This document shows positions 14,991 to 21,973 of a stretch of 36,491 nt of DNA, in pieces. The DNA is from Micromonospora chalcea (GTDB lineage: Bacteria; Actinomycetota; Actinomycetes; Mycobacteriales; Micromonosporaceae). The stretch's first letter is position 1. The number at the start of each line of letters is the position of its first letter. The stretch lies in the NCBI RefSeq assembly GCF_002926165.1, contig NZ_MAGP01000152.1:1-36491 (forward strand), in the 5' to 3' direction. The position numbers were made by a program, and so were the translations under genes. The notes under the pieces are model-generated. The model had not been told where the DNA came from. It worked only from the letters and a program-made list of their open reading frames with translations, and did not search any database.

Positions 14991-16721
14991 TCAGACCAGT
15001 TCGCTGGCGATCCGGAAGCCGACCGGCGGGGAGATGGTCAGTTCCCCCGAGCCGTCGATGAGGGCTCGGCCGGAGTCGATGACGCTCACGGCCAGCGCCC
15101 GCCAGTACTGCGCGATGGCGGCGTGCACGTCGCTGTCGGGCACCATCACGAACCCGAACGCCGGCTCGGTGGCGATGGTGGCGATCAACGCCGGCGGGGC
15201 CGCTCCGATTCCGCAGGCCACCACGTTCGGCGCGTACCGGTGGCTGGCGCGGTCCACGAGCCGCCGGTACGGGCTGGTCCAGCTCTCGCCGTCGCGGGGC
15301 GCGCTGCCGCTGAGGAAGAAGACGATCGGTCGGCGGACGTTGGGCTGCTGCGCCTTGAGCGTCTCGATGTCGTGGCCGATGCTGTCCAGCAGCGTCTCGA
15401 AGGCGTTGGCGTAATTCGCCGGGCCGCGGGGGGTCAGCCAGGGTGACTGGCTGCCCGCGGTCACCACGTCCATCCGAAGCCGACTGGCGACCTCGTCGGC
15501 GAAGCCGAGCACGGCCAGCCGGATCGCTGGGGACACGTCGGCTGCCTGCACCAGGGCGTCGTGCAGGGTGTGCAGGCCGTTGCTCAAGTCGCCGATCCAG
15601 GGTGCCACGTCGGCGGACTCGTCGACCATCACGTAGACCGGTTGGACCCCGGCGGCCGGGGTCCAGACCCGGCTCTTCGGGTCCTGTTCCAGGATGACCG
15701 CCGGAGGCTTGTCCCGGCCGTCCGCCGGAGCGTGGCCGGCCGGATCGAGCACCGGCGGCTGGGTCCAACCGGCCGGCGCGGCCGGCAGTCCGAGTGGCCG
15801 TACATCGGTCGCGCCGAGGCGCCGCATGGTGTGCGCAAGCATGGGTTCCACATCGGCGGCGAGGATGAGGTCCTTCTCGACCAGGAACCGGAACAGTTCC
15901 GTGGTCTGCTGGTTGTGCAGGTCCTGCCGCTGCAGCATTGCCTGCTCGTGGGCAGCGAGCAGTTGCATCGCGGCCATCGTGTCCTGCGGGTTCCGGGCCA
16001 GGTGCAGGCGGATCAGCTCGGCCGGGTCGAGCGGCCGATCCCCCAGCTCGGTCAGTTCGGTGCGGGCCGCCTGGATCCGGTGGTGCTGCTGCATCTGCTC
16101 GAGCTGGCCCTGGTGCATCGCCTGCTGGACGTGCACGTCGTGCCGGATCCGGTTGAGTTCGACCGTCCGGCTGGCCTCGACCTTCTCCCGCAGGTAACGG
16201 CTCGCCGCCTCGTCGGGCAACAGCCGGGGTGACAGCGCGAAGATGGTGATGCCCTCGGGCAGTACCCAGCCGGAACCGAAATGCTGGCGTAGGGCGTCCT
16301 CGGCCTGGGCCGACTGCTCGATGCCGAACGACCGGGTGATCGGGACGAACCGGTCGACGATCGCGCCGTAGACGATCGGCATGGCGTCGGTCACGTTGCG
16401 CCGGACGATCTCACATGGATCGTGCACGCGAAACGCGACGTCAACGGTCGCCACGAAGAAGTGCACGTCGCCGCGGGACGGCAGCGGGGTACTGCGCAGC
16501 TCCGCCCGCCGCCGGTGGTCGCCGGTGTCGACGTCGTAGCGGGTCCGGTACGGCGACAACGCCTGCTGCGACCAGCGCATCGGCTTCCCGTCGAAGGACG
16601 TCACCTCGCCGCCGCCCGTCGCATACACCACGGCACGCGACGGTGTGGTGGCCCTGGTGACGGTGAACGGCCCACGGGCGACCGGGCTCACCTCAAGTAT
16701 CAGCGGCAGTGGAGTGGTCAC
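14991..16721 (-). CDS. SPFH-like/coiled-coil protein with C-terminal degenerate vWA domain
   Basis: About 576 residues from GTG 16721 (VTTPLPLILEV), which has GGAGGGAG upstream and shares its bases with the NTPase stop (GTGA). Residues about 80-190 (FFVATVDVAFRVHDPCEIVRR onward) resemble a band-7/SPFH-like module. About 190-260 is a Gln/His/Arg-rich helical, probably coiled-coil stretch (HQGQLEQMQQHHRIQAAR). The C-terminal vWA module (about 358-576) has lost the MIDAS serines: DESAD (367-371) replaces DxSxS and FFLSGSAPRDG replaces SDG. It probably acts as a scaffold rather than a metal-binding partner. An SPFH module would suit assembly at the membrane beside the two anchored kinases. The SPFH call is by pattern only. 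Confidence 0.75.
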   Translation of the reverse strand: MTTPLPLILEVSPVARGPFTVTRATTPSRAVVYATGGGEVTSFDGKPMRWSQQALSPYRTRYDVDTGDHRRRAELRSTPLPSRGDVHFFVATVDVAFRVHDPCEIVRRNVTDAMPIVYGAIVDRFVPITRSFGIEQSAQAEDALRQHFGSGWVLPEGITIFALSPRLLPDEAASRYLREKVEASRTVELNRIRHDVHVQQAMHQGQLEQMQQHHRIQAARTELTELGDRPLDPAELIRLHLARNPQDTMAAMQLLAAHEQAMLQRQDLHNQQTTELFRFLVEKDLILAADVEPMLAHTMRRLGATDVRPLGLPAAPAGWTQPPVLDPAGHAPADGRDKPPAVILEQDPKSRVWTPAAGVQPVYVMVDESADVAPWIGDLSNGLHTLHDALVQAADVSPAIRLAVLGFADEVASRLRMDVVTAGSQSPWLTPRGPANYANAFETLLDSIGHDIETLKAQQPNVRRPIVFFLSGSAPRDGESWTSPYRRLVDRASHRYAPNVVACGIGAAPPALIATIATEPAFGFVMVPDSDVHAAIAQYWRALAVSVIDSGRALIDGSGELTISPPVGFRIASELV

Positions 16722-19072
16722 TGAAAGCTCCCTCCCGGAGCGAGCGCGGCCTCGACCGCATAGGCCGTACGCGGGTGTGGTTGCAGGTTGTCGACCGCCC
16801 GCCAGTTGGCGGCGAGTCGACGGATCAGTTGTCGGGTCCGGTCGCTGCGGGCGGCCACGTCGGTCAACATCCGGATGAACGCGGTCCCCACCCAATGGTC
16901 CGCCTCGGCCATCGCCGCCCACCCGGTCAGAGCCTGTTCGGTGAGGTTGGAGAAGGTGCCGGCGTTCAACACGGCCTGCCACATGTCGACCAGCACCACC
17001 CGCAACTGCGGATGCCGGTCGGCCAGGAGCAGCAGTGTCGGCCAGTAGTTCGACTGGTCCGGACCGGCGGCCCCGGGCCGGTCACCGGCTTCCGCCCCGG
17101 TCAGCTCGCCCGCCCCGGCCTCGGCCCGCAGCGACTTCGCCAGCCAGAGGAAGACGTACTGGCCAGCCACGTTGCGCCGGCGGTCGTTGAGCCAACTGGA
17201 GATGCGACTGAGCACCAGCGGCGCGTTGTGCTCCTCGTCCTGCAACAACACGTCGGCGAGGCTGTCGCCGATGCCGTTGGCGACGCGGAAGTCGTCGATC
17301 ACCGCCAACCGGTCGAGAGCAGCCAGGGCGGCCCTCGTGTTGAGTGGCCCGAGGCTTACCCCGTGGATCCGGGCGGCGGTCGCCTGGCCGACCGGAAGCG
17401 CCGGGTTCCCGTAGAGACCGGCGACCACGTTCTCCACCAGTGGACGCCACCGGGCGTCCTCGGCGGGAACCCGGAGCGCATACGCGACTACGTCGCGCAG
17501 CCAGTACCGCTGCTCGTCGAGAGCCATCGGGCGAAGCACCCGTGTGAGGACCGCCTCGAACGCGTAGGTGGAGAGCAGGCCGAGAGCGGTGCCGGCCCAG
17601 ACCCGGACCTCCTCCGAGCCGCGATCGTCGGCCAGGTCGTGCAGCCACTCCAGCAGCTCGTCGTGGATCTGGTACTGCCGCCAGACGTGCTCCAGCACCA
17701 TCTGGGCGTAACCGTCGTCCACGTACTCCAGCACGTCGGCCCGGACGTTCCCCCAGGGGCTGCGGATGTCGGTCTGCCTGGACCGGGCACGCAGCAGCCG
17801 TTCCCGCTCCCGCCGGGTCAGGCCGAACGGATCGCGCCAGGGCGCTTGTCGATCGCCGCCCGCGCCGCCCTCGGGCGGTCCGTCCAGCCGCTCGGCGAGC
17901 CGTCGGGCCGCCCGTACGACCACCTCGTAGGACAGGCCGTTCAGCACCGCCAAGGCGATGGCCAGGCAGCGGGACGGCACGTCCGGCAACCCGCCGAACC
18001 AGATGTCGAAGTCCTCCGTCAACCTGTCGGCCATCCGCGCCCGTAGCCGGTCGACGTCCACCGCCCCGCCGTCGAGCTGCTGGCTGATGACCAGGGCGAG
18101 GTCCGCGGCCACCTTCAGCGGGGTCCCCGGGACGAAGAGTTCCCGGGTGTACGCCAGCAGATCGGGATCGGCGAGCATCTGGCTGCTCAGACGCTCGGCA
18201 TCGGCGCCCTCCTGGCTGGTCCGCAGCCGCCAGCTGAGGTGGCGGGCGAGCACGTCGGCATGCCCCGGCGGGTCGCCCAGGTCGACCACGAACTCCATGA
18301 GGTCCTGGTCGGCTAGGGCTGCGTCGGCACCGACGGTCAGCACCAGCCGGGCATCGATCCGGTCGAGGACAACGTGCAACTGCTGCAGCATCCAGCCCCG
18401 GGTGGCACCCCAGCCTGCTGGCTCGCAGAGCAGGAAGCCGGCGCCCGACGGCAGCGGATTCTCCGACTCCCCGTCCAGTTCCAGCCAGTGTCCCAACCGC
18501 TGCAGGTCGACGTTCTGGTCGAGGTTGAAGACGCGTCGGTCGGAGGGAGACTGCAGCAGGCGGATCGCGGTGGCCGTCTTCCCGGCGCCGCGCGCCCCAC
18601 GCAGGATCACGATTCGCTTCTCGGCGCAGGCGCCGCGCATCCGCGGCCACTCCGCCGGCTCCACGAAGGCGTGCCGGACCGGATTGGTCAACATAGGCGA
18701 CAACCGCTGCAACGGGGTGCGCTCGCGCCCGCCGAGCATGACGACGTACTTGTCCCGGCCGACCTGGTCGCCACCGATGACGAACTGGGATGACCGGCGG
18801 AGGTTGTGTTGCCGGCGCATCCCGTCGGGCGGCGCTGAGGGCGCCAACGAACGATCCTGCGAGTCGAGCGTCGTCGGCGTACGCAGTTCGGCGGCCGGAT
18901 CCGAGGAGCCGGCCGGCGGGGAGGTGGCGGAGGCGCTGTTGCTGTTCGGGGTGGCGGAAGGACCCGCGCCGTCGTCCGGGGCGGTCGCGGTGCCAGCGAC
19001 CGGCCCGGGTGACGCGACGTTGGCCGCCCCGGTCGGCGGTACACCAGCCGTCGCCGCGGCGGAAGTGGTCAC
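16718..19072 (-). CDS. STAND-like P-loop NTPase with helical C-terminus
   Basis: 784 residues from GTG 19072, which overlaps the cyclase stop (GTGA). Residues 1-90 are low-complexity Ser/Ala/Pro. A short motif IGGDQVGRDKYVV (99-111) follows, then the P-loop GARGAGKT (159-166) in RIVILRGARGAGKTATAIRLL. Acidic strands after it (GFLLCEPAGWG and LVLTVGAD) are candidates for Walker B and sensor elements. The remaining 450 residues are Leu/Ala/Arg-rich helices with repeated paired-helix character, as in STAND proteins. STAND NTPases are signal-gated switches in bacterial conflict systems. No nuclease, protease or TIR effector domain is visible in it, so its output is probably another protein of the operon. 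Exact clade not determined. Confidence 0.75.
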   Translation of the reverse strand: MTTSAAATAGVPPTGAANVASPGPVAGTATAPDDGAGPSATPNSNSASATSPPAGSSDPAAELRTPTTLDSQDRSLAPSAPPDGMRRQHNLRRSSQFVIGGDQVGRDKYVVMLGGRERTPLQRLSPMLTNPVRHAFVEPAEWPRMRGACAEKRIVILRGARGAGKTATAIRLLQSPSDRRVFNLDQNVDLQRLGHWLELDGESENPLPSGAGFLLCEPAGWGATRGWMLQQLHVVLDRIDARLVLTVGADAALADQDLMEFVVDLGDPPGHADVLARHLSWRLRTSQEGADAERLSSQMLADPDLLAYTRELFVPGTPLKVAADLALVISQQLDGGAVDVDRLRARMADRLTEDFDIWFGGLPDVPSRCLAIALAVLNGLSYEVVVRAARRLAERLDGPPEGGAGGDRQAPWRDPFGLTRRERERLLRARSRQTDIRSPWGNVRADVLEYVDDGYAQMVLEHVWRQYQIHDELLEWLHDLADDRGSEEVRVWAGTALGLLSTYAFEAVLTRVLRPMALDEQRYWLRDVVAYALRVPAEDARWRPLVENVVAGLYGNPALPVGQATAARIHGVSLGPLNTRAALAALDRLAVIDDFRVANGIGDSLADVLLQDEEHNAPLVLSRISSWLNDRRRNVAGQYVFLWLAKSLRAEAGAGELTGAEAGDRPGAAGPDQSNYWPTLLLLADRHPQLRVVLVDMWQAVLNAGTFSNLTEQALTGWAAMAEADHWVGTAFIRMLTDVAARSDRTRQLIRRLAANWRAVDNLQPHPRTAYAVEAALAPGGSFQ

Positions 19073-19863
19073 AGTTCCCTCCGACCCCGCACGTGCTTGT
19101 CCCCGGCGACCTGGTCACCCGTCACCCGGACGTCCGAGCCGTGGAAGAAGAAGCCACCACTCTGCTCGACCCGCGGGAAGGGGTCAGGCCGGGCGACGTG
19201 CCGCCCCTCCGACGACGCCGAGCGCGCCTGCGAGTCACCCGACGGGACCTCGTCCGCCGACGCCTCGTCCGGCAGGCCCGGCGGGTACGGATATCCCGGC
19301 ACCTGGATCCAGACCCGCTCCTGCCGCAACTCCTTGACGTTGAGCACGGCCGGTCCGAAGGTCGACGAGTCGACGAAGCGGTAGTCGTGCCGTATCACAC
19401 CGCGGTAGATCTCGTCGGAGACCGCGAAGGCGAGGACGGCCGTCGGAGCGGCGGCCAGCGCGTCTCGCAGAACCTGCGCGTCAACGAGCCGGCTGGCCGT
19501 GTTGATCGCCTCACCGACCCAGCCGTTGGAGTCACGCTGGCAAAGCCCCTGGTGCAGGGCGACACGGAAGCGCATCGCATGCGTCGCTGTGAAGATCTTC
19601 GCCTTCTCCCGCAGCCCCGCATCCAGTGCCCGGACCAGTTCCCCGGCGAGCGCGACGATCGAGGTCGACGGCGGCAGCAGCATCAGGATGCCGTCCCCCC
19701 TGTCCTGCGGATGGACGTCGGTCCAGCTCAGGTGAGCGTCAGCGAAGGCATTCCGGACGACCTCGTACATGCTGTCCCGCAGTGAGGACTGCACCGGATT
19801 GCTCCGCTTACCGAAACCCTCGATGTCCACCACCATGATCGAATGCGGGGTGGGTGCAGCCAT
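19069..19863 (-). CDS. class III nucleotide cyclase with C-terminal GDQVAGDK motif
   Basis: 264 residues, first gene of the coupled operon. The cyclase domain (about 8-185) keeps both metal aspartates, Asp13 in MVVDIEGFG and Asp57 in DRGDGILMLLP, and the Asn/Arg transition-state pair in GEAINTASRLVDA. The usual purine-selecting lysine just before the second Asp is not evident (the sequence there is HPQDRGD), so the base used cannot be assumed to be adenine. After a disordered linker the C-terminus carries GSDVRVTGDQVAGDKHV, a motif shared with the adjacent NTPase. ATG 19863 is chosen for GAGGAG 5 nt upstream; a GTG two codons earlier is possible. Pycsar cyclases are members of this superfamily. 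Confidence 0.82.
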   Translation of the reverse strand: MAAPTPHSIMVVDIEGFGKRSNPVQSSLRDSMYEVVRNAFADAHLSWTDVHPQDRGDGILMLLPPSTSIVALAGELVRALDAGLREKAKIFTATHAMRFRVALHQGLCQRDSNGWVGEAINTASRLVDAQVLRDALAAAPTAVLAFAVSDEIYRGVIRHDYRFVDSSTFGPAVLNVKELRQERVWIQVPGYPYPPGLPDEASADEVPSGDSQARSASSEGRHVARPDPFPRVEQSGGFFFHGSDVRVTGDQVAGDKHVRGRREL

Positions 19864-20277
19864 GGTCACTCCTCACGGTCGTCTCCGAGCGCACGCTGAA
19901 AACATGCTGGGGGGCGCCTCCCGCTGCGAGTAGGACATCTGGCGTAAAGGGGGGCTCGTTCCGCGGGTCAGTTCCCCCACCATCCGCCTTCTCGGCGGTG
20001 GGAATCGCAGAGCCACCTTCCTGCGGATCCGACAGGACCGATGGACCGCAAAATGCTATCGATGGACCGCTGTCCATAGAAGACAGAAACCCGACAACGA
20101 TCTTCCTATTCCGCGTATCGGCACGACCAGCGACCGACCCTCGGTCGGGGCTGCGTACAATGCGGGGCCGGGTGCCCTTGCATCAGGTGGAGATGGTGAC
20201 GGATGTCAGGCCAGTAGGACGGACACGCCTTTTCGTGACCCCTTCCGGTCGCCGCTACTGGCCCACTGATGCGGACT
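19864..20277. other. upstream region of the cyclase operon, no gene supported
   Basis: Contains, in minus orientation, a possible leader hairpin GGGGG(19978-19974)...CCCCCC(19954-19949) followed by only three T; a second GC-rich inverted repeat CCGCC/GGCGG near 19984-19998; the 11-bp direct repeats at 20039-20070; and a small inverted repeat CCGACC/GGTCGG near 20134-20147. No protein-like open frame is convincing. Confidence 0.4.
20039..20077 (-). promoter_or_regulatory. repeated operator-like motif upstream of the cyclase operon
   Basis: CGATGGACCGC occurs at 20039-20049 and again at 20060-20070, spaced exactly 21 bp (two helical turns), and the second copy faces an inverted half-site GTCCAT at 20072-20077. 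Between the copies the minus strand reads GATAGCATTTTGC, a possible -10 (TAGCAT). This geometry suits a regulator binding one face of the DNA over the operon promoter. Confidence 0.45.
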
Positions 20278-20434
20278 GCGGGTCTCCTGCCAGCTCGTAC
20301 CCGGCCCGAACGCTTGGCTGTGAAGCAGCTCAGTCGCTTCGACCTTGGTCAGCAGCGCCGGGTACCCCGCGACGCCAGTGAGGATCCGCCACACTTGCTC
20401 CGGCTGCGCGGAAAAACGTGTGGCTGAACGTCAT
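20278..20434 (-). pseudogene. truncated, frameshifted SRPBCC-family gene fragment
   Basis: From ATG 20434 the minus strand reads MTFSHT, then, after one extra T in a run of five, continues in another frame as FSAQPEQVWRILTGVAGYPA and LLTKVEATELLHSQAFGPGT, then SWQETR. This is the typical N-terminus of an SRPBCC (START/Bet v1-like, polyketide-cyclase-like) protein. The similarity stops at ETR (20278) and random-looking sequence follows, so about two thirds of the gene is missing. It lies just inside the right island end. Family call by recognition of the VWRILT...FGPGTxWxETR pattern. Confidence 0.5.
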
Positions 20435-20524
20435 CGGCTGCAGGGTGGGCCCCTGCCGGGCGGCGAACCGACCGCCGCTGGCCAGGCGTCCAGACAGATC
20501 AGGTCAGCCGAAGACGGTATTCCA

Positions 20525-20559
20525 AAACTGACGGTGCGGGTTCGATTCCCGTCGCCCGC
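20525..20559 (+). repeat. right attachment-site repeat (displaced tRNA-Gly 3' end)
   Basis: Identical over 35 bp to 8080-8114 and followed by ACCA instead of TCCA. No 5' half of a tRNA precedes it, so it is not a functional tRNA but the far junction of an insertion into tRNA-Gly. Confidence 0.8.
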
Positions 20560-20613
20560 ACCACCGACCTCCGGGCCAGGTCAGAGGCGAATTCCGGCCT
20601 GGGCCGCATCCAC

Positions 20614-20619
20614 TAGCCT
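20614..20619 (+). promoter_or_regulatory. candidate leaderless-promoter -10 box
   Basis: TAGCCT, then 6 nt, then GTG 20626. The same arrangement as at 8966-8980. No ribosome-binding site is present. Confidence 0.4.
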
Positions 20620-20625
20620 GTCGCC

Positions 20626-21246
20626 GTGGGAACCGACATCTATGGCTTCGTCGAGGTCTGGCACCCCTTCGCGGATGAGGACTGGTACGAGTGGGAGCCG
20701 TGGGTGTGCCTGATGCCGATCGCCCCGCTCTACCTGAACGACGACGTAGATGCCTTCGCCTGCCTCTTCGGCGTGCGGAACTGGCTCCGCTGGGAGCCGG
20801 CCGCGGCTGAGCGTGGCCTCCCGGCGGACGTGTCGAGTGCGATACGCGGCAGCCATGAGAAGGGCCGGCGGCTGGACTCGGCCGTTCATGGCGCGAGCTG
20901 GGTGTCCTGGGCCGAGTTACGCGACCTCGACATGTCGGTCGTGCCCCTTGCTCGCGGGCTGCTGCAGGTGGAGGATCCGCCGCTGCTGCGCAGGTTCCGG
21001 GTAGACGACGAATGGCCCGGCGAGTTCGTCGAGAAGTACGGCGTTCCCCCTGTCGGCGCCTCTCCCGTCGAGGCGGCACCGGGTCGCTGGGACGTAGGCG
21101 GGGTCACCGTCGAGTACGGACCGTTGATGACCCGGCACGACGTGCTCGGGCCGGGCACCGGATGGGAGCACGTCTTCGCCGTCATGCGCGCGCTCGGGCA
21201 GCGTTTCGGCGATGACGGCGTGCGCCTGGTGGTGTGGTTCGACTAG
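20626..21246 (+). CDS. protein of unknown function (MGTDIYGFVE family)
   Basis: 206 residues, acidic, Trp/Tyr-rich, with no signal peptide or membrane segment. It begins VGTDIYGFVEVWHPFADEDW, a start I associate with uncharacterised actinobacterial proteins, and ends RLVVWFD. GTG 20626 is chosen from the motif and the TAGCCT box 6 nt upstream; no ribosome-binding site is visible. It is the first intact gene outside the right island end and converges on the SMI1/KNR4-type gene. Function is unknown; related soluble proteins are sometimes found near immunity-type genes, but no toxin is visible here. Confidence 0.8.
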   Translation: MGTDIYGFVEVWHPFADEDWYEWEPWVCLMPIAPLYLNDDVDAFACLFGVRNWLRWEPAAAERGLPADVSSAIRGSHEKGRRLDSAVHGASWVSWAELRDLDMSVVPLARGLLQVEDPPLLRRFRVDDEWPGEFVEKYGVPPVGASPVEAAPGRWDVGGVTVEYGPLMTRHDVLGPGTGWEHVFAVMRALGQRFGDDGVRLVVWFD

Positions 21247-21273
21247 AGCCACCGTGGTTCGACTAATGCCACC
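21234..21273. repeat. 20-bp tandem duplication at convergent gene ends
   Basis: GTGGTTCGACTAGAGCCACC (21234-21253) is followed directly by GTGGTTCGACTAATGCCACC (21254-21273), 18 of 20 identical. The first copy holds the stop of the plus-strand gene, the second the stop of the minus-strand gene. Each copy has GTGG...CCAC ends. Confidence 0.85.
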
Positions 21274-21943
21274 CTGACTGAGCGACCTGACCCTCTGCCT
21301 GCTCCAGCCATCGCCGGTACCAGCGGGCGAAGCCGAGCGGCGTCCCGTCGTGGTCGTCGAGCGGCTGGAAACCGCCGTCCGCGGCGGTGTCGTCCGCCCA
21401 CATCCGGCCGCGCGCCGGACCGGTCACGACAAGCGCCTCCCGCAGCGCGCAGCCGACGTGACACAGGTACAGCAGGCCGACCGAGTGTTCCGGCGCGAAG
21501 ACGGCGGCCTCGTGCTGTTCCCAGTAGGCGTCCTCGGCCGCGTTGAACTCCTCCTCCGAGGAGTAGTCGTCCTCGTCCGGCGGGCCGGGCAGACCGTCGG
21601 CCGGGTTGAACGGCTCGACATGCGCAAAGGGCCGGCCGAGAGTGCCGCGGTCGGTGAGGTCGGCGCCGTCGCCGTCCCACTGCCACAGTCCGTCGAGCCG
21701 GCGCATCGGGAAGAGCCCGTAGGCGGGCCCCGCGCCGCCTCGCCCCGCCTCCAGCAGGAAGGACCGGTACTCGCCGGGCAGCTCCACTCCGAGTTGGGCC
21801 TCCGCTTCGGCCAGTTCCCCGGCGCGCAGCGGCGGTTCGAGCCGCCAGCCGTGACTCGCGGCGCCGAACACCTCACGAGCGCCGGGCGCGGCGGCCAGTC
21901 GTGCCAGCCGCTCGCGTACGTCGGACCAGTCGGCGCTCGTCAC
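21263..21943 (-). CDS. SMI1/KNR4-family (SUKH-like) protein
   Basis: 226 residues. Residues about 50-85 (LRAGELAEAEAQLGVELPGEYRSFLLEAGRGGAGPAYGLFP) form the classic SMI1/KNR4 motif of the SUKH superfamily: an E-x-x-L-G-x-x-LP-x-Y-R-x-FL core followed by a glycine-rich turn. Members serve as immunity proteins to contact-dependent or polymorphic toxins, or as general interaction modules. No toxin gene neighbours it, so a specific role cannot be given. The acidic middle (DEDDYSSEEEFNAAEDAYWEQ) is unusual but intact. The start at 21943 gives MTSADWSDVRERLARLAA. Confidence 0.85.
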   Translation of the reverse strand: MTSADWSDVRERLARLAAAPGAREVFGAASHGWRLEPPLRAGELAEAEAQLGVELPGEYRSFLLEAGRGGAGPAYGLFPMRRLDGLWQWDGDGADLTDRGTLGRPFAHVEPFNPADGLPGPPDEDDYSSEEEFNAAEDAYWEQHEAAVFAPEHSVGLLYLCHVGCALREALVVTGPARGRMWADDTAADGGFQPLDDHDGTPLGFARWYRRWLEQAEGQVAQSGWH

Positions 21944-21973
21944 GCGCGGGACGGTACCAGTCCCGCGGGGCCG

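Larger units (their letters stand above)
8080..20559. mobile_element. genomic island integrated in tRNA-Gly, without a recognisable integrase
   Basis: The stretch between the two 35-bp direct repeats has the layout of an integrated element: an intact tRNA at one end, a displaced tRNA 3' fragment in the same orientation at the other, decayed gene fragments beside each end, and a compact accessory gene set between. No integrase, excisionase, replication or transfer gene is recognisable, so the element is either non-autonomous, mobilised in trans, or a remnant. Cargo: PycTM-like effector, two protein kinases, Crp-type regulator, PP2C phosphatase, two vWA proteins, P-loop NTPase and nucleotide cyclase. 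The repeat is seen directly; integration is the inferred cause. Confidence 0.72.

Noticed and set aside
20193..20381. Short plus-strand open frame with GGTGGAG upstream and TACAAT at 20156
   Set aside because: No -35, and the 62-residue translation has no recognisable motif and overlaps the SRPBCC remnant on the other strand.
8119..20524. Integrase or recombinase gene inside the island
   Set aside because: None of the open frames on either strand shows tyrosine- or serine-recombinase motifs.
20520..20563. A second tRNA gene
   Set aside because: Only the 3' part of tRNA-Gly is present. No acceptor 5' strand, D arm or anticodon arm precedes it.
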